A stretch of 64,000 nucleotides of DNA, taken from the NCBI RefSeq assembly GCF_028610625.1, contig NZ_JAQQWU010000004.1:186001-250000 (forward strand), in the 5' to 3' direction. Positions within the stretch are counted from its first letter, which is position 1; each line of letters begins with the position of its first letter. Position numbers and translations under genes: made by a program. Positions 57,537-64,000 of this stretch are shown in pieces. Below the pieces are notes generated by a model. It did not search any database. It saw nothing but the letters and a program-made list of their open reading frames with translations, and was not told the origin of the DNA. Source of the stretch: Guptibacillus spartinae. GTDB lineage: Bacteria; Bacillota; Bacilli; Bacillales; Guptibacillaceae.

Positions 57537-58227
57537 AAATCGAAAGTCTGTCCAGGTTGATAAAGAAAGAAGTCTCTTAACACACCAAAATCCCAAATCC
57601 CCCATTGCTGAGCAATATCGAACGATCAGAACGAATATTCAATTCGCATCTGTTGAAGAAGAGATCCGTACAATAATGGTTACTTCTTCGGGACCGATGG
57701 AAGGGAAATCTACAACAATCGCTAACCTTGGAGTAGTTCTTGCGCAACAAGGTAAAAGCGTCTTAATTATTGATGCCGATTTACGTAAGCCAACGGTTCA
57801 CTACACGTTCAGAACAATGAACACAAGAGGGATTACCAATATTCTCACACGTCAGGTTCAGTTGATAGAAGTAACACAGGAAACAGAAGTACCGAACCTA
57901 AATGTCCTTACGAGTGGACCCATTCCACCGAATCCATCAGAACTTCTTGGTTCTAAGGGGATGGATAACCTAATCGAAGAAGCACTTCGACATTATGACG
58001 TCATACTATTCGACTGCCCTCCGATTCTTGCGGTGGCTGATTCGCAGATTGTGGCGAATAAGGTGCAGGGGACTGTGTTGGTTGTTAGTAGTGGGACTAC
58101 TGAGAGGGAATCAGCTTTAAAGGCAAAAACTCTGTTAGAAACAGTGGATTCTAAAATACTTGGAGTTGTATTAAATAGAAAAAAAATTAAGGGAAGTAGT
58201 TACTATTATTACTACTCGCAAGGATGA
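57526..58227 (+). CDS. CpsD/CapB-family bacterial tyrosine kinase
   Basis: 233 residues from TTG 57526 (AAGGGG 8-9 nt upstream). PIAEQYRTIRTNIQFA is the oligomerisation motif. Walker A is SSGPMEGKSTT, Walker A' is VLIIDADLRKP, and Walker B is VILFDCPPIL. The C-terminus ends in a tyrosine cluster (GSSYYYYYSQG) that is autophosphorylated in this family. With the modulator and phosphatase it controls polymer synthesis. Confidence 0.94.
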   Translation: MSRKNRKSVQVDKERSLLTHQNPKSPIAEQYRTIRTNIQFASVEEEIRTIMVTSSGPMEGKSTTIANLGVVLAQQGKSVLIIDADLRKPTVHYTFRTMNTRGITNILTRQVQLIEVTQETEVPNLNVLTSGPIPPNPSELLGSKGMDNLIEEALRHYDVILFDCPPILAVADSQIVANKVQGTVLVVSSGTTERESALKAKTLLETVDSKILGVVLNRKKIKGSSYYYYYSQG

Positions 58228-58238
58228 AGGTGGTTTAA

Positions 58239-58874
58239 ATGGCGAAAAAAAACAAGCGAAGCGGTTTTGAATTAGTAAAGAGACTAATAGATTTGACTTT
58301 TGCAACATTAGGCTTAGTAATTACGATGCCGATTTTTTTGTTTGTCACCTGTTTATATTTGTTTGGAGAAAATAAAGGTCCTGTTTTGTTTAAACAAATT
58401 AGAATAGGTAGAAATGGAGAAAGGTTCAAGATATATAAGTTTAGATCTATGGTTCAAAATGCCGATTTAAAGTTGAAACAAAATGCAAGGCTATATGAGA
58501 AATACTTAAAAAATAACTATAAACTAGAACCTTCTGAAGATCCTAGAATTACAAATGTTGGGAAATTCTTAAGAAGTACCAGCTTAGATGAGTTACCTCA
58601 ACTTATTAATATACTGAAAGGTGAAATGAGCTTAGTTGGACCTCGACCTGTGGTTGAAGAAGAATTAATAGAATATAAAGAGAAACAAGAAAGTTTTCTT
58701 TCGGTAAAGCCTGGTTTGACAGGTTTTTGGCAAATTAGCGGTCGAAGTAACGTTGGTTATCCAGAAAGAGTAGATTTGGAGTTGTTTTATGTGAATAATA
58801 AATCTCTATTTCTTGATATTAAAATCTTACTGAAAACATTTATAATTGTATTTATTAAACGTGGTGCATATTAA
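58239..58874 (+). CDS. Priming sugar-phosphate transferase (WbaP/EpsL type)
   Basis: 211 residues. One N-terminal hydrophobic hairpin (LIDLTFATLGLVITMPIFLF) precedes the catalytic part: KQIRIGRNGERFKIYKFRSM, DPRITNVGKFLRSTSLDELPQ, MSLVGPRP and PGLTGFWQISGRS. These are hallmarks of polyprenyl-phosphate hexose-1-phosphate transferases, which start the repeat unit on undecaprenyl phosphate. From here on the coding sequence is distinctly AT-richer. Confidence 0.94.
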   Translation: MAKKNKRSGFELVKRLIDLTFATLGLVITMPIFLFVTCLYLFGENKGPVLFKQIRIGRNGERFKIYKFRSMVQNADLKLKQNARLYEKYLKNNYKLEPSEDPRITNVGKFLRSTSLDELPQLINILKGEMSLVGPRPVVEEELIEYKEKQESFLSVKPGLTGFWQISGRSNVGYPERVDLELFYVNNKSLFLDIKILLKTFIIVFIKRGAY

Positions 58875-58920
58875 ATACACACACTTCTCTAAACCATTTT
58901 GAAAGAGCCGGTGATGAAAT

Positions 58921-60027
58921 GTGAAACGAAAGATAATATTACATGTTAGTCAGCCTACACATGGTGGAGTTATTGAATATATCAGGTTGTTTTTGGAAAA
59001 TTCTAGCACAGAACAATTTAAGAATTTATTGATTTGCCCTCTTAATACTTCTAAGATCATAGGAAACTTTAACTCTCCAGTTATAAATATTAATATGGTT
59101 AGAGAAATATCTCCAATTAAAGACCTGGTTGTAATAATGAAATTAAGAAGGGAAATAAAAAGAGTAAAGCCAGATGTTTTATATTTACATAGTGCTAAAG
59201 CTGGCGCACTAGGAAGAATTGCTTCATTTGGATTAAAACATAAAATCGTATACAATCCCCATGGTTGGTCATTCACTATAGATTGTTCCCAAATTAAGAA
59301 GCGCATGTATGCATTTGTCGAAAAATTCTTATCTGTAAAATCAGATTTGATAATTAATATATCAGATGATGAATTTTTAAAAGCTAAGGAAGCTGGGCTC
59401 AATCATAGTAAAATGACTATTATTAATAATGGTATAGATGTATATAAATATAAGAAAAATACTAAATTAATTTATAGTGAGCGTATCGTTATAGGATTTG
59501 TTGGAAGGTTAGATCAACAAAAAAATCCAGTAATCTTAATTGAAATTGCCAAGAAATTAATACACACTTATCCCAATGTATTATTTTACATTGTAGGAGA
59601 CGGTGCACTCAGAGAAGAATTGGAAACAAATATATTTAATGAAGGACTCTCTAAATATTTTTATTTTACTGGTTGGGTGGATAATGTCGAATCAGAAATT
59701 AGAAATTTTGATTTAGCATTATTGACTTCAAAATGGGAAGGATTTGGGCTAGTTGTTTGTGAATACATGGCAGCAAAAAAACCTGTAGTATCAGTAGAAG
59801 TAGGCGGAGTAAAAAATATTATTACCAATAATATAGACGGTATTCTTATCAAAAATTATGATGTGGATGCTTTTGTGGAGTCAATAACTAGTTTATTAGA
59901 AGATAAGACATTTTATAAGTATATTGTTAATAATGCATACAAAACAGTGAAAAGTAAATATAGTATTAAAACTACAATTGAAGCAAGTGAAAAACAATTG
60001 AAAAAATTGATGGAATTAGAACGTTAG
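58921..60027 (+). CDS. Glycosyltransferase family 4
   Basis: 368 residues from GTG 58921. GT-B fold: the N-terminal ILHVSQPTHGGVIEYIRLF nucleotide-independent loop, the central hinge, and the C-terminal IGFVGRLDQQKNPVILIEIAKKL, FTGWVDNVESEI and LLTSKWEGFGLVVCEYMAAKKPVV with the EGFG...E retaining-GT4 motif. It adds a sugar to the growing repeat unit; the sugar is unknown. Typical of exopolysaccharide loci. Confidence 0.9.
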   Translation: MKRKIILHVSQPTHGGVIEYIRLFLENSSTEQFKNLLICPLNTSKIIGNFNSPVININMVREISPIKDLVVIMKLRREIKRVKPDVLYLHSAKAGALGRIASFGLKHKIVYNPHGWSFTIDCSQIKKRMYAFVEKFLSVKSDLIINISDDEFLKAKEAGLNHSKMTIINNGIDVYKYKKNTKLIYSERIVIGFVGRLDQQKNPVILIEIAKKLIHTYPNVLFYIVGDGALREELETNIFNEGLSKYFYFTGWVDNVESEIRNFDLALLTSKWEGFGLVVCEYMAAKKPVVSVEVGGVKNIITNNIDGILIKNYDVDAFVESITSLLEDKTFYKYIVNNAYKTVKSKYSIKTTIEASEKQLKKLMELER

Positions 60028-60035
60028 GTGAATTA

Positions 60036-61235
60036 ATGGATTATATATACATATTGCTGTTTGTAAATATTTCTTTTCTTGTTATAGCTATTGTAAAGGA
60101 AAAATATCTGTTTAGTTTAAATACAATATTTAATGCATATGCTTTATTATATTTTTTTTATGGCTTATTTGTATTTAATTTTCGTCCTTCTGAAATGAAT
60201 ATAAAAACTGAATTAATAACTTTAGCGATTATTGCGGTAATTTCATTCAACCTAACATACTACATTTTCAAGAAAAAAATAATAAAACCGCTTTTCAAAT
60301 TTGAAGAGACAACTTTATCCAATTCGGTTGGAATAATTTTAATGGTTATCGGTTTAAGTGCTGAATTGATACTAATTCTCAAGGTTGGACCTATAAATTT
60401 TTTAACAATGGATAGATATGAGAGGTTTCCTATTTTAAAGCAAAATGATTATCTGGTTTATTTAATTAATTTAATAAATATAAGTTTAGCAATTTTCTTG
60501 AATAATTATCTGAAGTATAAAGATGACTTTTCGAAAAAATTATTATATTTTTGCACACTCCATAACATACTATATTTTATTTTAATGATATCCAGAAGTC
60601 ATCTATTATTAAATTTTATTATTTTTGGATACCTACTGGAAAGGTATAATAAGTTAAAAAAGAAAAGTATTATTATATATGGTTCTGTTTTAGTATTTGT
60701 AATGTTTTTTTATAAAAGCTTTTTGTATAGTGTATTATTAGGGAAAAGTGAGATTTACTTTAACTATGGAGAAGTGGTTAACTGGATTAGGAATTCCATA
60801 TTACTTTTCAATTTAGGTATTGATAGTAATGATCTACCTAATAATAGTTATTTACTAGCATTAAAATCATTGTTTGTTTTATCTCCAAAAGAGGATGCTC
60901 TTTCAGAATGGTTCGTATATACTTTTTTTCCTTCTCAAGCAACTGAAGGCTTTACTATGGGTTTTTCAGGGTTGATTGAAGGTTATTTATATATGAATAC
61001 CTTAGGGGTAGTTTTGCATTTCGCTCTAATAGGATTTATTTGTGCAATGTTTGAAAAAAGAGAGACTGATCTGTTTACCATTATTAAAATATTTTTATTG
61101 TACACATTATATAAAGTATTCCGATCTGAAATTTATAATTTTGTGAAATCTTCATATTGGTATTATATAGTCCCGATTTTGGGAGTATACTTCTTCGATT
61201 ATTTAGCTAAAAGCGTTATAAGGAGAAAAAAATGA
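60036..61235 (+). CDS. Polysaccharide polymerase-like membrane protein (Wzy/O-antigen polymerase type)
   Basis: 399 residues with about ten to twelve membrane helices and a larger loop (about 255-310). The sequence is low in conserved motifs, as usual for polymerases; SRSHLLLNFIIFGYLLER resembles the R..LL pattern of oligosaccharide repeat-unit polymerases. Position after a glycosyltransferase and before a flippase supports Wzy. It overlaps the next gene by 4 bp. Confidence 0.75.
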   Translation: MDYIYILLFVNISFLVIAIVKEKYLFSLNTIFNAYALLYFFYGLFVFNFRPSEMNIKTELITLAIIAVISFNLTYYIFKKKIIKPLFKFEETTLSNSVGIILMVIGLSAELILILKVGPINFLTMDRYERFPILKQNDYLVYLINLINISLAIFLNNYLKYKDDFSKKLLYFCTLHNILYFILMISRSHLLLNFIIFGYLLERYNKLKKKSIIIYGSVLVFVMFFYKSFLYSVLLGKSEIYFNYGEVVNWIRNSILLFNLGIDSNDLPNNSYLLALKSLFVLSPKEDALSEWFVYTFFPSQATEGFTMGFSGLIEGYLYMNTLGVVLHFALIGFICAMFEKRETDLFTIIKIFLLYTLYKVFRSEIYNFVKSSYWYYIVPILGVYFFDYLAKSVIRRKK

Positions 61236-62272
61236 AAGTTCTATTTGTAGAACCATATGAGTATTACAGTTCTTTAGGTGTTGAAAAATATTTTCAAGGA
61301 CACGAATTATTTTTCAATGGGGTAAAAAAATATAATAAAGAATTTGATCAAGAATATGATTTAGTAGTTTCCTATCTATTTCATTCCGAGGCAGCCAATC
61401 ATCTGGTTTTAAGAGCTAAAAAAGAGGGTGTAAATACTATGTTTTTAGTGGATGGGGTCTTTGACTGGGCCAATTCATTTGAGAATCCTAAACATAAAAA
61501 ATTAAATTTAAAGCAATTCCATCCTATACCACATGATTATATTTTATGTATTGGAGAGTGCGAAAAAAAATATTTTGAACAACAAGGTGTTATCGCAGAG
61601 AAATATTTACCTAAACGTATTTTAAATAATCAGAAGCCAATCTCATTACCTATTGAGGAAAGGGTCCTAATTACAACCGCCAACAATCCTTATTTTTCAA
61701 ATTTGGAAAAAGATAAATTAATTGATCTTCTAAAAGAAGTGATTACACAACTCAAAAAAAAAGAAACTAAGTTTATATTTAGAATATTCGATAAAGTTTT
61801 GTTGGATGAGTTATCTATTTCGGAGGATGATAATTTTATTTCTGAATCTTTTGAAGAAACCCTATCAAAAGTGAATGCGGTAATAACTACGCCAAGTAGC
61901 ATTATTTTGACTGCGATGTTTCATGATAGAAGTGTTGGAACATTGATATATAGAGATGTTCCACTGTTTTTGCAAAGTGGATGGTTAATTCACCAAGGGT
62001 GTGATGTCTCTACAAGTTTAGATAATTTAATTTCAATGGATAAAGATAGAATGTACTTCCAAGAATTCCATTTAAAAAACTACCTAGAAGAAACTCCATT
62101 TGATTTAGAAAAGATGGTCACTAAGCACAGTAGAAACTATGATTTAGAAGAATTCGTAAACAATAACATGTACAATATGTTAAATTCAAAATTCAATATC
62201 AATTTTGAATTTAAAGTTCGCTCTGCATTTTCAAGATTAAAGAAACTCAAAAAGAAAATTTTTAATAAATAG
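61232..62272 (+). CDS. Uncharacterised protein of the exopolysaccharide locus, GT-B-like
   Basis: 346 residues. It begins MKVLFVEPYEYYSSLGVEKY, and later has FLVDGVFDWANSF, YILCIGECEKKYFEQQG and VLITTANNPYFSNLEKDK. The two-domain pattern and AVITTPSSIILTAMF (a GT-B-like acceptor loop) suggest a glycosyltransferase or a CDP-glycerol/capsule-type transferase, but no family signature is certain. The C-terminus is basic (RLKKLKKKIFNK). No signal peptide is present. Confidence 0.6.
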   Translation: MKVLFVEPYEYYSSLGVEKYFQGHELFFNGVKKYNKEFDQEYDLVVSYLFHSEAANHLVLRAKKEGVNTMFLVDGVFDWANSFENPKHKKLNLKQFHPIPHDYILCIGECEKKYFEQQGVIAEKYLPKRILNNQKPISLPIEERVLITTANNPYFSNLEKDKLIDLLKEVITQLKKKETKFIFRIFDKVLLDELSISEDDNFISESFEETLSKVNAVITTPSSIILTAMFHDRSVGTLIYRDVPLFLQSGWLIHQGCDVSTSLDNLISMDKDRMYFQEFHLKNYLEETPFDLEKMVTKHSRNYDLEEFVNNNMYNMLNSKFNINFEFKVRSAFSRLKKLKKKIFNK

Positions 62273-62302
62273 TATTAAAATGATATTAAGGTGGGTTGAG
62301 AG

Positions 62303-63037
62303 TTGAGGTTAATAGGAAAAATAAGTAAAAGCATTAAATCTAATTCGAAAATAAAGATCTTTGTTAAAGAAAAAATCATATTGCTCCCATTATTAAGTAA
62401 AATTAACTTCATTATGAAATTTACATATCCGTATTCCAGTTCAGCAGATAATAATAAAGTGATATTTGTTCATACACCTAAAACTGCAGGGAAAGGAATA
62501 GCTAAAGCATTATTTAAAGAAGATTTTATTGGGCACCATTTGTTAGAGCAATACAAGAAGACAGATGTTGAAAAGTACAATTCATACTATAAATTTGGTT
62601 TTGTTAGAAATCCATGGGATAGGTTGGTTTCTGCATATTTTTATTTAAAGCAAGGCAATACAGGGCCATATGGTGATAGATTCACAGAAAAATATTTAAC
62701 TCACGAGTCTTTTGAAGAATTTGTCTATGATTTATCAAAAAGAAAAGATATTTTTCTAAAATGGGTTCACTTTATTCCACAATTCAAATTTGTTTGTGAT
62801 GAAAACAATAAAGTGGCAGTCGATTATATTGGGAAATACGAAACTTTAGAAGAGGATTTTAAGGTTTTAAGAGACCATTTTAAAGTGTCTGGGGCGACTT
62901 TGGAGAAATTTAATAATAGCAAACATAAGCCATATTGGGAATATTACAACAAAGAGATGGTGGAAATTGTTAGATGTGTATATCAAGATGATATTAATAT
63001 CTTCAATTATGAATTTCCATATGAAAAATTAAAATGA
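62303..63037 (+). CDS. Sulfotransferase (Sulfotransfer_2-like) of the exopolysaccharide locus
   Basis: 244 residues from TTG 62303 (AAGGTGG 8 nt upstream). VIFVHTPKTAGKGIAKALF is the 5'-phosphosulfate loop and GFVRNPWDRLVSAYFYLKQG the 3'-phosphate motif of the carbohydrate sulfotransferase group. The later YIGKYETLEEDFKVL is a common family feature. It should use PAPS to sulfate a sugar of the polymer made by this locus. PAPS could come from the sat-cysC operon 40 kb away. Confidence 0.88.
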   Translation: MRLIGKISKSIKSNSKIKIFVKEKIILLPLLSKINFIMKFTYPYSSSADNNKVIFVHTPKTAGKGIAKALFKEDFIGHHLLEQYKKTDVEKYNSYYKFGFVRNPWDRLVSAYFYLKQGNTGPYGDRFTEKYLTHESFEEFVYDLSKRKDIFLKWVHFIPQFKFVCDENNKVAVDYIGKYETLEEDFKVLRDHFKVSGATLEKFNNSKHKPYWEYYNKEMVEIVRCVYQDDINIFNYEFPYEKLK

Positions 63038-63068
63038 TAATACCTGATTTATTTTGAAGGAGAAAACC

Positions 63069-64000
63069 TTGGGAATTGGATTTAGCAAAAAAATAAAAAG
63101 TAATCAATTTTTTAAAAAAATAATTGAGTCATTTATTGGTAAGTTCTCTTTTGTATTATTCACAATGCTATTCTCACTAATAGTTACCAGACTGTATGGC
63201 CCGCAAGTATTTGGTCTGTATACATATGCCTTTACATTAGTCTCTATATTAATGGTATTTGCAAAAGCAGGATTAGATAATGGATTATTGTACTATATAC
63301 CTAAAGTAGGAAGTAAGTTCATAAGTTTTAGTTTTTTAATTAGTACTATTTTATCTATAATAATTATATTAGTCGGGCTATTGTTCATTGAAAATGATTT
63401 CACATTAATTATGTTACCTCTTATAATGCTATTGACTTTAGAACAGTTATTCTTCAGTATTTATAGATCAAACGAGCAGATAAAAGAGTACTATATTGTT
63501 AATGGAATTATATCCTTTATAATTAGGATAACTATAGTCACCATATTAATCCCAATAATCGGAAATGAAATTTGGAATGTTGCAATAGCGGTTTATTTAT
63601 CTTTTTTATTTTCTATTTCATATTACTTTTTTCAATGTAGAGATTCTTTTACTAAAATAAATTATTCTAGGACTTATTTAAAATACTCACTTCCTCTAGT
63701 TCTATCTGCATCTATGGCCATTATGATAGATAAGATTGACATAATTATGATCGGAAACATGCTAGATAATACAAGTGTTGGAATCTACCAAATATCTGCT
63801 CAAATTGCAAATGTAACTTCCATGTTATTAATTATTTTTAATACCGTTTTTGCACCAAAAATTTCAAAATTATATCACCAAAACAAAATTGATGATTTAA
63901 GAGCAGTGTATATAAAATCGACAAAAGTATTAGGCTTGATTTCATTAACTTTCTTAATAGGAGTATTTTTCTTTGGTGATTTTATATTACATATATTTGG
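63069..64000 (+). CDS. Wzx-type polysaccharide flippase (3' end outside window)
   Basis: At least 310 residues from TTG 63069 (GAAGGAG 5 nt upstream), open to the window end. Repeated hydrophobic helices fill it, and the N-terminal half contains SLIVTRLYGPQVFGLYTYAF and the later DKIDIIMIGNMLDN, both typical of MATE/MVF-type polysaccharide exporters. It would flip undecaprenyl-linked repeat units for polymerisation. Confidence 0.85.
   Translation, partial: MGIGFSKKIKSNQFFKKIIESFIGKFSFVLFTMLFSLIVTRLYGPQVFGLYTYAFTLVSILMVFAKAGLDNGLLYYIPKVGSKFISFSFLISTILSIIIILVGLLFIENDFTLIMLPLIMLLTLEQLFFSIYRSNEQIKEYYIVNGIISFIIRITIVTILIPIIGNEIWNVAIAVYLSFLFSISYYFFQCRDSFTKINYSRTYLKYSLPLVLSASMAIMIDKIDIIMIGNMLDNTSVGIYQISAQIANVTSMLLIIFNTVFAPKISKLYHQNKIDDLRAVYIKSTKVLGLISLTFLIGVFFFGDFILHIF

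Noticed and set aside
1-64000. tRNA, rRNA or tmRNA genes
   Set aside because: No cloverleaf with GGTTCGAATCC-type T-arm or rRNA core sequence was recognised; GTTCGAACC at 26809 belongs to a repeat copy.

Overview
The window reads as chromosome of a Gram-positive, spore-former-type Bacillaceae bacterium, probably a salt- or alkali-tolerant marine or soil lineage near Bacillus/Pseudalkalibacillus. The clues are strong AGGAGG-type ribosome sites with many TTG and GTG starts, a gas-vesicle cluster in the Priestia (Bacillus) megaterium gene order, SleB, YhjR, FbpA-like and YARHG proteins, and a CpsB/CpsD-type exopolysaccharide locus. No rRNA, tRNA, transposase or CRISPR array was seen. The species assignment is inference.

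Layout. 0-9.9 kb: cell-surface enzymes, mostly carrying triple cell-wall-binding repeats (CWB2): an SGNH hydrolase (cut by the window edge), an M6 metalloprotease, an NlpC/P60 endopeptidase behind a sigma-D-like promoter and a lytic transglycosylase, then D-serine ammonia-lyase. 10-12 kb: small unknown genes, a deoxyribosyltransferase-like protein and a TspO-like membrane protein. 12.1-19.0 kb (minus): a complete 14-gene gvp operon (A P Q B R N F G L S K J T U) with a sigma-B-like promoter. 19.5-23.9 kb (minus): sat, SLC13-type transporter, cysC and a sulfotransferase, i.e. a PAPS-making and PAPS-using unit without reduction genes. 24.1-26.5 kb: a BlaI repressor and M56 peptidase, then DoxX and a DsbA-like oxidoreductase; both units carry the same BlaI-type operator. 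26.9-31.9 kb: a two-component system and an ABC/FtsX exporter separated by an array of 11-bp-spaced boxes. 32.1 kb: a ferritin-like protein. 32.6-44.0 kb: a cobalamin riboswitch followed by a 13-gene corrinoid-salvage operon including alpha-ribazole salvage (cblT, cblS) and an unusual second CobU-like protein. 44.1-46.6 kb (minus): two tandem 54-aa FbpA-like proteins, a SleB-type hydrolase and an Nmad3-like protein. 46.8-51.0 kb: three tandem CWB2 paralogues. 51.2-54.6 kb: a zinc-ribbon/YARHG protein, an amidase and four very small proteins, two of them paralogous. 54.6-64 kb: an LCP ligase and the start of an exopolysaccharide locus (CpsB phosphatase, Wzz-type modulator, tyrosine kinase, priming transferase, glycosyltransferase, polymerase, sulfotransferase, flippase cut by the window end).

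Two themes tie the window together. The first is the envelope: many secreted CWB2 proteins, wall hydrolases, and a polysaccharide locus whose sulfotransferase could use PAPS from the separate sat-cysC operon, suggesting a sulfated exopolysaccharide. The second is a repeat family: about thirteen good and a few decayed copies of a palindrome with GGGGTCAGG / CCTGACCCC arms around CTCGAG, usually followed by a GACAAA-like motif and a second, sequence-variable hairpin that looks like a terminator. Copies lie only between transcription units, and one supplies the stop codon of cblS. One copy is a perfect 50-bp palindrome and may show the intact form of the element.
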